Source of the DNA: an uncultured Collinsella sp.
Lineage (GTDB): Bacteria > Actinomycetota > Coriobacteriia > Coriobacteriales > Coriobacteriaceae
NCBI GenBank assembly: GCA_902491345.1
Contig: CABUHI010000035.1
Coordinates: 1-13,307 of the forward strand
Direction of reading: 5' to 3'
Length of the DNA stretch: 13,307 nt
Part shown: in pieces, positions 7,181 through 13,307 of the stretch
Numbering within the stretch: the stretch's first letter is position 1
Layout: each line of letters opens with the position of its first letter
The notes under the pieces: model-generated
Database searches by the model: none
Seen by the model: only the letters and a program-made list of their open reading frames with translations
Told to the model about the DNA's origin: nothing
Translations under genes and position numbers: made by a program

Positions 7181-7215
7181 GAATGTGACAAAGGGAAAGT
7201 CCCTTTGTCACATTC
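7181..7215. repeat. Perfect 15-bp hairpin after the nitroreductase gene
   Basis: GAATGTGACAAAGGG (7181-7195) and its exact complement (7201-7215) enclose a 5-base loop, one base after the stop codon. No T tract follows on either strand. It may act as a transcription or mRNA-stability hairpin, but its length and its shared ACAAAGG core with the hairpin at 9667-9704 suggest a dispersed repeat family. Confidence 0.8.
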
Positions 7216-7297
7216 CATATCGCCGAGGTGGCTTAAAGGCTGTATAAATGTTTATTTAGCTGGGAAAACAGTGCCATTCAAACATGGGCCGATTACC

Positions 7298-7303
7298 TAT
7301 AAT
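7298..7303 (+). promoter_or_regulatory. Perfect -10 box upstream of kup
   Basis: TATAAT lies 36 bases before the kup start, in an AT-rich 120-base gap. The best -35 at 17-base spacing is CATTCA (7275-7280), which is weak, so an activator may be needed. The start point would be near 7310. The gap is too short for a c-di-AMP (ydaO) riboswitch, and I see no such motif. Confidence 0.55.
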
Positions 7304-7322
7304 TCCTTCGAACATTAAAGTT

Positions 7323-7329
7323 GGGAGGA
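7323..7329 (+). promoter_or_regulatory. Ribosome binding site of kup
   Basis: GGGAGGA lies nine bases before ATG 7339. An in-frame TTG at 7321 overlaps this site and so is not the start. Confidence 0.8.
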
Positions 7330-7338
7330 AACCGGCTT

Positions 7339-9366
7339 ATGGAACAAAAGGCCAAGGAGGCAGCTTCGCACGCTGCGATTCCTGTGAGCATCTCGGCGAT
7401 GCTCGTCACGCTGGGCGTGGTGTACGGCGATATCGGCACCAGCCCTATGTATGTAACCAAGGCGCTCGTTGCCGGCAACGGCGGCATCGGAAGCGTCACG
7501 GAGGAGTTCGTGCTCGGCGCGCTCTCCCTTGTCGTGTGGACGGTCACGCTGCTGACCACCATCAAGTATGTGCTCATCTCGCTGCGCGCCGATAACCATG
7601 GTGAGGGCGGCATCTTTGCCCTGTACAGCCTGGTCAAGCGCTGCGGCAAGTGGCTTATCGTCCCCGCCATGCTGGGTGGCGCCGCGCTGCTCGCCGACGG
7701 CATCCTGACGCCGGCCGTTACCGTTACCACGGCCATCGAGGGCCTGCGCACCATCCCGGCGGTCCATGCCGTGCTGGGCGATGACCAGGGCCGTGTCGTC
7801 GCCATTACGCTCGCCATCATCATCGTGCTCTTCTTGGTTCAGCGCATCGGTACGGCCAAGATCGGTCACGCCTTTGGCCCCATCATGACGCTGTGGTTCC
7901 TGTTCCTGGGCGGCACGGGTCTGTTCTTTGTCTTCCAGCACCCCGCCGTGCTGCTGTGCCTCAACCCGGTGCGCGGCATCGCCTTTTTGCTGAGCCCCAA
8001 CAACCACGCGGGCATCATGATTCTGGGCAGCTGCTTCCTCGCCACCACCGGTGCCGAGGCGCTCTACTCCGACATGGGCCACGTCGGCCGCGGCAACATC
8101 TACGCTACCTGGCCGTTCGTTAAGTGCTGCCTGCTGCTTTCCTATATGGGCCAGGGCGCTTGGCTTATGAACAACGCTGCCAACCCCGAGCTCATGGGCA
8201 TTGCCGACCTCAACCCGTTCTACCAGATGCTCGCCCCGGGCCTGCGCCCGTTTGCCGTCGGCCTTTCCACCGTCGCGGCCATCATTGCCTCGCAGGCGCT
8301 CATCACCGGCGCATTCTCGCTGGTGTCCGAGGCCAGCCGTCTGGACCTCATGCCGCACATGCAGGTCTTCTACCCTGCCGAGACCAAGGGCCAGCTCTAC
8401 ATCCCCATGGTCAACAACGTCATGCTTGTCGGCTGCGTCATCGTGGTGCTGCTGTTCCAGAACTCGGCGCATATGGAAGCCGCCTACGGCCTTGCCATTA
8501 CGCTGACTATGATGTGCACCACGCTGCTGCTCTTCTTCTACCTGCACGAGGAGCGCAAGCTCAAGGTTGCTCCGTGGATCTTCGCGGCCTTCTTCCTTTT
8601 GCTCGAAGGCTTCTTCTTCGTGAGCTCACTTACCAAGTTCTTCCACGGCGGCTACTTCACCATCCTCATGGCCGCGCTCATCATGGGCATCATGGTGTGC
8701 TGGTACAACGGTACGGCTGTTGAGCAGCGCCAGTTTACGCTGCTGCCGCTGCGCAGCTACCTGCCGCAGCTCAAGCGCCTGCGCGACGACGACCGTTACG
8801 AGCGCATGAGCGACAACGTCGTGTACCTGACCAAGGACACCCATACCGACTACATCGACCGCGACATCGTCTACTCGATTTTGGACAAGCATCCCAAGCG
8901 CGCTCGCGCCTGGTGGTTCGTGAATGTCGAGACCATGGACGAGCCGCATACCTTTGCCTATTCGGTCGAGACGTTCGGCACCGACTACGTGTTCCGCGTG
9001 CATCTGTACCTGGGCTACAAGATCAACCAGCGCGTCAATGCCTATCTGCGTCAGGTCGTTCAGGACCTGGCTGCCACCGGCGAGCTGCCGGCGCAGACGC
9101 ATGACTACTCGGTCTACAAGGATCCGGGCAACATCGGTACGTTCAAGTTCGTCCTGATCCGTAAGCTTCTGGCGCCCGAAAGCGATGTGGAGCCGAGCGA
9201 GCGTACGGCCATCACGCTCAAGTACATCATCCGCCGCGCCGCCGGCACGCCTGCACGCTGGTACGGCCTGGAGAACTCCAACGTGAGCTTTGAGTACGTG
9301 CCGCTGTTCACCAAGTTCAAGGCCGTGAACAAGATGCAGCGCCTGGCCCCCAACGAGCGGCCGTAG
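7339..9366 (+). CDS. kup: Kup (KUP/HAK/KT) potassium uptake protein
   Basis: A 675-residue potassium transporter of the KUP family, which imports K+ with protons across the cytoplasmic membrane. The family hallmark GVVYGDIGTSPMYV is at 26-39, in the first membrane helix. DNHGEGGIFALYSLV (85-99) and LLADGILTPAVTVT (117-130) follow. Hydrophobic helices continue to about residue 465, and a soluble domain of about 210 residues ends the protein, a normal KUP layout (the E. coli protein has 622 residues). The gene heads a plus-strand cluster: a small membrane protein begins 60 bases downstream, then a KdpD/KdpE-like two-component pair. That order suggests the pair senses potassium state and controls this transporter, though the sequence does not prove it. 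No terminator is seen directly after the stop. Confidence 0.96.
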   Translation: MEQKAKEAASHAAIPVSISAMLVTLGVVYGDIGTSPMYVTKALVAGNGGIGSVTEEFVLGALSLVVWTVTLLTTIKYVLISLRADNHGEGGIFALYSLVKRCGKWLIVPAMLGGAALLADGILTPAVTVTTAIEGLRTIPAVHAVLGDDQGRVVAITLAIIIVLFLVQRIGTAKIGHAFGPIMTLWFLFLGGTGLFFVFQHPAVLLCLNPVRGIAFLLSPNNHAGIMILGSCFLATTGAEALYSDMGHVGRGNIYATWPFVKCCLLLSYMGQGAWLMNNAANPELMGIADLNPFYQMLAPGLRPFAVGLSTVAAIIASQALITGAFSLVSEASRLDLMPHMQVFYPAETKGQLYIPMVNNVMLVGCVIVVLLFQNSAHMEAAYGLAITLTMMCTTLLLFFYLHEERKLKVAPWIFAAFFLLLEGFFFVSSLTKFFHGGYFTILMAALIMGIMVCWYNGTAVEQRQFTLLPLRSYLPQLKRLRDDDRYERMSDNVVYLTKDTHTDYIDRDIVYSILDKHPKRARAWWFVNVETMDEPHTFAYSVETFGTDYVFRVHLYLGYKINQRVNAYLRQVVQDLAATGELPAQTHDYSVYKDPGNIGTFKFVLIRKLLAPESDVEPSERTAITLKYIIRRAAGTPARWYGLENSNVSFEYVPLFTKFKAVNKMQRLAPNERP

Positions 9367-9414
9367 ACGTCGGCGGCTACACGGAGTTGGTTTTTGATGG
9401 ATAAGCATGAGGCC

Positions 9415-9421
9415 GGGGAGG
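9415..9421 (+). promoter_or_regulatory. Strong ribosome binding site for the small membrane protein
   Basis: GGGGAGG lies five bases before ATG 9427. This is a better site than that of the upstream in-frame ATG 9397, where ACGGAG (9381-9386) is ten bases away. The longer form would add ten residues. Confidence 0.65.
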
Positions 9422-9426
9422 TAAAC

Positions 9427-9621
9427 ATGGATACAAAGGCGCTCGATGGCCGCGAGGCGGTGGTCGAAATGGTGCGTGAGGCGCGCGTCGACGCCGCCGA
9501 AGATCGGTTCTTTACGAATCGTGCCAACATGGACATGGCCGACCGCGTGATCTCGATCGTGGCACTGGTATTTGGAGCGGTGTGCGTGTGTGCCCTGCTC
9601 GCGCACGTGCTGTTTGTCTAA
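9427..9621 (+). CDS. Small single-pass membrane protein of unknown function
   Basis: A 64-residue protein that I do not recognise. A charged N-terminal half (MDTKALDGREAVVEMV and on, probably an amphipathic helix, with RFFTNRANMDMADR at 27-40) precedes one hydrophobic helix at 41-63 that ends the protein. With the charged part first and no signal peptide, an N-in tail-anchored topology is likely. It lies between kup (60-base gap) and the KdpD-like kinase (111-base gap, including a terminator hairpin), on the same strand. The position suggests an accessory or regulatory subunit of Kup or of the kinase, comparable in size to KdpF, but no KdpF similarity is evident. An alternative start at ATG 9397 would give 74 residues. 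Confidence 0.65.
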   Translation: MDTKALDGREAVVEMVREARVDAAEDRFFTNRANMDMADRVISIVALVFGAVCVCALLAHVLFV

Positions 9622-9666
9622 CGACCGCCGGTTGCAAAGGCTATACACTTGGAACCACCACAAGGG

Positions 9667-9706
9667 AAACCACCACAAAGGTGCCTGTCCCTTTGTGGTG
9701 GTTTTT
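9667..9706 (+). terminator. Hairpin terminator or attenuator ahead of kdpD
   Basis: A 15-bp perfect stem (9667-9681 with 9690-9704, AAACCACCACAAAGG and its complement) has an 8-base loop and runs into TTTTTGTTTT. It ends only 26 bases before the kinase start, and no promoter is visible in between. The left arm is partly duplicated just upstream (AACCACCACAA at 9653-9663 and again at 9668-9678), so two left arms compete for one right arm. A TATACA box at 9642-9647 would start a transcript near 9654 that carries this structure as its leader, but it lacks a -35. Confidence 0.75.
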
Positions 9707-9732
9707 GTTTTCGAGAGAGGGGCGGGGCGCTG

Positions 9733-11358
9733 ATGGACGTCCGTACGGACGGCGATATTGCCGATAACTTTTGGTGGCGGCGCACAACGCTGACGCGCCG
9801 CACTCCTCTGTATGACGCTTGCGTATCGGTGGGGCTGCTGGTCGCGGCGACGATTGTGGGCGCGCTGCTCGACCATCCGGGTCTCGCGCCGAGCATCATG
9901 ATCGTCTATGTGTTCGCCGTTCAGCTGTGCGCATTCTTTACCTGGAGTCGCCTGTATTGCTTGCTGAGCTCGGCTGCCGCCGTGGCGCTCTACAACTTCT
10001 TGTTTGTCGACCCACGCTACTCGCTGTCGCTTATCGACCGCGGCTATCCCGGCATGTTCTTCATCATGTTCGTGGTCTCGCTTGTGTCGAGCTCGATTGC
10101 GTTAGCCCTGCGCCGCGCCTTGGCACAGGCTGCCGCCAGCGACCGCCGCACGCATATGGTGCTCGAGACCAACCGCATGCTGCAGCGGTGCGCCGATCAG
10201 CAGCAGATCGTTCATGCCATGGCAACGCAGCTGGCGCGTCTTTCGGGCTGTCCGGTCGTGTGGTACAGCGCCGACGCCGAGGGCGATGACCTGCTGCCGC
10301 GTGCGACATACACGGCCGTGGGCGATGCCGCGCCGGTGCATGAACTGGCGCCGCAGATGCCGCCGCGGCTCTCGGCGTCCGCCTATGTGGGAACGCCGCT
10401 CGATGCCACCTATGGCGGCTCGGCGTTTTATGGCATCTACCTGACGGTTCGCACGGGCGACGGCTTCGTCCGCTCGGGCGACCCCGCCTCGGTGGTGGGC
10501 GTGCTGGCTATCGTTGCCGAGCCCGACGTGCTGACGCATGAGGAGCGGACGCTTGCCGATGCCATCGTGAGCGAAGGTGAGCTGGCGCTCGACCGCGCCC
10601 GCGCCATGGAGGCCCGCGAGGAGGCGGCGGTGCTCGCCAAAAACGAACAGCTGCGCGCCAACCTGCTGCGCTCCATCTCGCACGATCTGCGTACGCCGCT
10701 CACCAGTATTTCGGGCAATGCCGATGTCCTGCTCGATCAGGGCTCGACCGGCACCGCGGTGCTCGATGCCCAGACGCGCCGCGGCCTGCTCCTTTCCATT
10801 CGCTCGGATGCGCAATGGCTCAACGCCACCGTCGAGAACCTGCTCGCCATCACCAAGCTCGAGGGCGGCGGCATGCGCCTGTCGACCACGCTCGAGCTCA
10901 TGGACGATATCGTCGAGGAGGCGCTGCGCCACGTGAACCCTGCCGTGCGCGAGCACGACCTTAAGGTGGTGGCGTGCGATGAGCCGGCGCTCGTCAACGT
11001 CGATGCGCGCCTGATGGTGCAGCTGGTGGTCAATCTGGTGAACAACGCCATCGCCTATACGCCCGCGGGCTCGCATATCATGATTTCGATTAGCGTCGAC
11101 GATGGACGCGTGGCGTGCTCGGTGGTCGATGATGGTCCGGGCATCGCACCCGAGGACCGCGAGCGGATCTTTGAGTCGTTCTACACCGCCAACCACGGTC
11201 TGGCTGACAGTCACCGCAGCGTGGGCCTGGGTCTTTCGCTCTGCCGCTCCATTGCGCTGGCGCATGGCGGTAGCATAGAGGTTGCCGCGGCGGACCCGCA
11301 CGGCTCGGTCTTTACGATTGAGCTTCCTGCCGCCGACGTTTCGTTTGATAAGGAGTAG
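9733..11358 (+). CDS. kdpD: KdpD-like sensor histidine kinase lacking the N-terminal KdpD/Usp module
   Basis: A 541-residue membrane histidine kinase. Four helices (about 29-46, 53-69, 74-92 and 107-126) form the DUF4118 domain of KdpD, with its hallmark YNFLFVDPRYSL at 87-98. A GAF-like region (about 140-290) and a short coiled coil follow. The HisKA phospho-acceptor is His317 in SISHDLRTPLT. The ATPase domain has NLVNNAIAYTP with the N-box near 434-438, DDGPGI (G1, 466-471) and GLGLSLC (G2, 498-504). E. coli KdpD is about 890 residues; the first ~390, carrying the KdpD P-loop domain and the universal-stress-protein domain, are absent. The start is ATG 9733 with GAGGGG (9717-9722) ten bases upstream; earlier codons in this frame lie inside the terminator hairpin. 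The response regulator begins four bases after the stop. Confidence 0.9.
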   Translation: MDVRTDGDIADNFWWRRTTLTRRTPLYDACVSVGLLVAATIVGALLDHPGLAPSIMIVYVFAVQLCAFFTWSRLYCLLSSAAAVALYNFLFVDPRYSLSLIDRGYPGMFFIMFVVSLVSSSIALALRRALAQAAASDRRTHMVLETNRMLQRCADQQQIVHAMATQLARLSGCPVVWYSADAEGDDLLPRATYTAVGDAAPVHELAPQMPPRLSASAYVGTPLDATYGGSAFYGIYLTVRTGDGFVRSGDPASVVGVLAIVAEPDVLTHEERTLADAIVSEGELALDRARAMEAREEAAVLAKNEQLRANLLRSISHDLRTPLTSISGNADVLLDQGSTGTAVLDAQTRRGLLLSIRSDAQWLNATVENLLAITKLEGGGMRLSTTLELMDDIVEEALRHVNPAVREHDLKVVACDEPALVNVDARLMVQLVVNLVNNAIAYTPAGSHIMISISVDDGRVACSVVDDGPGIAPEDRERIFESFYTANHGLADSHRSVGLGLSLCRSIALAHGGSIEVAAADPHGSVFTIELPAADVSFDKE

Positions 11359-11362
11359 CGCC

Positions 11363-12076
11363 GTGCCGAACTCTGCCGTAAAACCGCTCATCTTGGTCGT
11401 TGAGGACGACCCTGCCGTTCGCAATCTTATTGTTGCCGCGCTCGAGGCGCACGGCTTGCGCCATATGGCCGTGGAGACCGCCCATGCCGCCATCGCCGCC
11501 GCCTCGTCGCAGACGCCGAGCATTGTGCTGCTCGATCTGGGCCTGCCCGATATGGACGGCGTCAAGGTGGTGGAGTCGGTGCGCGCATGGTCGGGCATGC
11601 CGATTATCGTGGTCTCGGCGCGCAGCGAGGATGCGGACAAAATCCGCGCGCTCGATGCCGGTGCCGACGACTATCTGACCAAGCCGTTTTCGGTCGAGGA
11701 GCTGCTCGCGCGTATTCGCACGACGCTCAGGCGCCTTTCGTATGCGCAAACGGGCGGTGTTGCCTCCGAGGGCTCGTTCGATACCGGTGAGCTGCATATC
11801 GATTTTGATGCCGGCATCGCCACGATGGATGGCGAGGAACTGCATCTGACGCCGATCGAGTATAAGCTCCTGTGCCTGCTGGCACACAACGCCGACAAGG
11901 TACTGACGCACCAGTTTATCCTGCACGAGATTTGGGGCACGGCAACTAAGAGCGACCTGGCGAGCCTGCGTGTCTTTATGGGCACGCTGCGCAAGAAGAT
12001 CGAGTCCGATCCCGCGCATCCGCGCTATATTCAAACGCATGTGGGTATCGGTTACCGATTGGTCACCCAAGGCTAG
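11363..12076 (+). CDS. kdpE: KdpE-like response regulator, OmpR/PhoB family
   Basis: A 237-residue DNA-binding response regulator, partner of the kinase just upstream. The receiver domain has the acidic pair Asp15-Asp16 in VVEDDPAVR, the phospho-acceptor Asp58 in LLDLGLPDMDG, the conserved Ser in VVSARSE and Lys107 in YLTKPFSVEELLARI. The C-terminal winged helix shows LTPIEYKLLCLLAHN, HEIWGT, LRVFMGTLRKKIE and the final HVGIGYRL. The last block and the overall pattern are typical of KdpE. Translation starts at GTG 11363, with AAGGAG (11350-11355) seven bases upstream that overlaps the end of the kinase gene; the 4-base gap implies coupled translation. In classical systems KdpE activates kdpFABC; no kdp pump genes are in this window, so kup is the nearest candidate target. 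Confidence 0.92.
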   Translation: MPNSAVKPLILVVEDDPAVRNLIVAALEAHGLRHMAVETAHAAIAAASSQTPSIVLLDLGLPDMDGVKVVESVRAWSGMPIIVVSARSEDADKIRALDAGADDYLTKPFSVEELLARIRTTLRRLSYAQTGGVASEGSFDTGELHIDFDAGIATMDGEELHLTPIEYKLLCLLAHNADKVLTHQFILHEIWGTATKSDLASLRVFMGTLRKKIESDPAHPRYIQTHVGIGYRLVTQG

Positions 12077-12101
12077 ATCGCCGGCCACCATCCCACTATG
12101 A

Positions 12102-12166
12102 GTTGCGGTGAAATACGGTCTATATTTGCCTAATTCCAGGCAAAACAGTCCGTATTCCACCGCAAC
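12102..12166. repeat. Nested palindrome between convergent genes, possible bidirectional terminator
   Basis: The outer arms GTTGCGGTGAAATACGG (12102-12118) and 12150-12166 pair over 17 positions with a single mismatch. An inner 7-bp stem TTTGCCT/AGGCAAA (12125-12131 with 12138-12144) closes a 6-base loop. It lies 25 bases after the kdpE stop and 4 bases from the stop of the minus-strand methyltransferase gene. The plus-strand side is followed by a broken T-rich stretch, so it could end kdpE transcripts. Its length and symmetry also fit a dispersed palindromic repeat. Confidence 0.8.
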
Positions 12167-12170
12167 TTTG

Positions 12171-13307
12171 TTATTTGCCTTTGGGCTTGCTGGCGTAGAA
12201 CTTCTTCTTTTTAGGCTTGCCGTTGCCGGCCTGCGCGTGCGCGGGCACTGCCGCGCGAGGCATACGGGCCTTGGGGTTGCGCAGCTCCTCGGTTCGCTCG
12301 GCAATCTCCTCGGCGCTAAAGCCGACCTCGGCCATGGCGTCCTCAATGGGCAGGCGGCGCACGATATAGCAGTGGTGCACCTTCTGGTTACGTGCGAAGT
12401 CCTCGGGAATGGTCTGCGCCGTAATGTCCTCCAGCACGACGCCCGCGCGCGCGAGCTTGCGCGTTTCGGGGCGGAAGCCGCGCAGGTTGCAGCTGAAGAT
12501 GGCATGGCCGCCCTGCGCGAGCAGGCGAGATACGCCGGCCAAAAGCTCAACATGGTCGCGCTGGACATCCCAGGTACGGCGGCCCATCTTTGACGAGTTC
12601 GAGAACGTGGGCGGGTCGACAAAGATCAGGTCCCAGCGGTTGCGCGTCTGGCGCTGGTCGCGAATCCAGGCAAGCACGTCGTCGCGCACAAAATGATGCT
12701 GCGGCCCCACAAAGCCGTTCTGGCGCATGTTGCGCTCGGCCCAGTCCAGATAGGTGTTGGAGAGGTCGACCGTCACGGTCTCCTCGACGCCGCCATCGGC
12801 CGCGTAGCAGGTGGCAGTGCCGGTGTAGGCGAACAGGTTGAGGAAGCGGCGCGCCTGTTTGGCGTGCTCGCGCACTAGGTTGCGGGTGACGCGGTGATCC
12901 AGGAAGATGCCCACATCCAGATAGTCGTCAAAGTTGACGGCAAAGGTGAGGCCGCCCTCTTCGATGAGCGGCAGACGACGGCGTGTGATATTGGCACGCT
13001 CGCCCGATGCGCCCTTGCCGGCGCCCTGCTTGCCGTACTGCGAGCCGCCGCGCGAACGCATGCGGGCCTTGGCGTGCACATGCTCGGCCGGAACATCAAG
13101 GATGCGCGGCGCGATGGCCAAGATGTCGAGCATGCGGGCCTGGGCCAGCGCGGGATCGATGGTCTTGGGCGCGGCGTATTCGGCGATGACGAGCCAGCGG
13201 CCCGGCGTCTGCGGGCAGCCCTCGTACAGGTCGATGGCGGCGGAGTAGTCGGGCAGGTCGGCATCGTAGACGCGGTAGCAGCTCACGCCCTCGCGCTTTG
13301 CCCACTT
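12171..13307 (-). CDS. rlmKL: 23S rRNA methyltransferase, RlmK-like (C-terminal) part of RlmKL; 5' end outside window
   Basis: The frame is open to the right edge (KWAKREGVSCYRVYDADLPD), so the GTG at 13286 is internal. The sequence closely follows the C-terminal half of E. coli RlmKL, which makes m7G2069 in 23S rRNA (RlmK activity); the N-terminal RlmL half (m2G2445) would lie beyond the window. Visible from GTG 13286 are the substrate-side block CYRVYDADLPDY, the AdoMet-binding motif FLNLFAYTGTATCYAADGG (148-166), the acidic VDLSNTYLDWAERN (173-186) and the catalytic-type motif FVDPPTFSNS (222-231), then DFARNQKVHHCYI (294-306). The protein continues about 65 residues past the last conserved block and ends in a Lys-rich tail (KPKKKKFYASKPKGK), perhaps for rRNA binding. 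It is convergent with kdpE and unrelated to it. Confidence 0.92.
   Translation of the reverse strand, partial: KWAKREGVSCYRVYDADLPDYSAAIDLYEGCPQTPGRWLVIAEYAAPKTIDPALAQARMLDILAIAPRILDVPAEHVHAKARMRSRGGSQYGKQGAGKGASGERANITRRRLPLIEEGGLTFAVNFDDYLDVGIFLDHRVTRNLVREHAKQARRFLNLFAYTGTATCYAADGGVEETVTVDLSNTYLDWAERNMRQNGFVGPQHHFVRDDVLAWIRDQRQTRNRWDLIFVDPPTFSNSSKMGRRTWDVQRDHVELLAGVSRLLAQGGHAIFSCNLRGFRPETRKLARAGVVLEDITAQTIPEDFARNQKVHHCYIVRRLPIEDAMAEVGFSAEEIAERTEELRNPKARMPRAAVPAHAQAGNGKPKKKKFYASKPKGK

Noticed and set aside
7216..7338. A c-di-AMP (ydaO) riboswitch upstream of kup
   Set aside because: Such riboswitches are common before potassium transporters, but this gap is short and shows no matching conserved segments.
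9649..9732. An earlier ATG that would extend the KdpD-like kinase by 28 residues
   Set aside because: The extra codons lie within the 9667-9706 terminator hairpin and give an unlikely N-terminus; ATG 9733 has a usable ribosome binding site.
11282..11362. An earlier in-frame ATG for the response regulator, overlapping kdpD
   Set aside because: GTG 11363 has AAGGAG at ideal distance and gives the normal start of a receiver domain.
10102..12622. Two long minus-strand frames (512 and 436 codons) opposite kdpD, kdpE and the end of rlmKL
   Set aside because: They overlap each other and genes with full motif sets; the composition is that of GC-bias shadows.

Overview
The window looks like a stretch of chromosome from a high-GC anaerobic actinobacterium, most likely class Coriobacteriia and probably Collinsella or a close relative. 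This rests on GC-rich coding sequence, strong AGGAGG-type ribosome binding sites, the mix of gene families, and intergenic spaces full of palindromic hairpins. The placement is inference; no rRNA or other marker gene is present to fix it. No transposase, integrase, tRNA, rRNA or CRISPR array was found.

Layout. (1) 1-2549, plus strand: the two halves of a heterodimeric ABC exporter, the first cut by the left edge. The first half has a degenerate ATPase site and the second a canonical one with a degenerate signature motif. (2) 2550-3299: a flavodoxin-like protein with its own promoter region, rich in small palindromes, and a clear intrinsic terminator. (3) 3300-3789: 490 bases with no convincing gene, holding a short doubtful ORF, a five-unit array of a 16-base motif in alternating orientation (outer arms form a ~110-base palindrome), a minus-strand terminator, and a ~131-base nested hairpin. 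(4) 3790-6090, minus strand: a polytopic membrane protein of the LTA synthase/phosphoglycerol transferase family. (5) 6304-7215: a nitroreductase-family flavoprotein followed by a perfect 15-bp hairpin. (6) 7298-12076, plus strand: a potassium cluster of kup, a 64-residue single-pass membrane protein, a hairpin terminator, then a KdpD-like sensor kinase and a KdpE-like response regulator. (7) 12102-12166: a palindrome between convergent genes. (8) 12171 to the right edge, minus strand: the RlmK (C-terminal) part of a 23S rRNA methyltransferase, running off the window.

How the genes may work together. The clearest unit is kup - small membrane protein - kdpD - kdpE. The kinase has the four-helix KdpD membrane domain, a GAF-like region and a full kinase core, but lacks the large N-terminal KdpD/Usp cytoplasmic module. 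The nearby transporter is Kup, not KdpFABC. A terminator-like hairpin with a duplicated left arm sits just ahead of kdpD, which suggests regulated read-through. No wholly new multi-gene defence or biosynthetic system was recognised; the most unusual material is the repeat architecture in the gaps and this rearranged potassium-sensing cluster.
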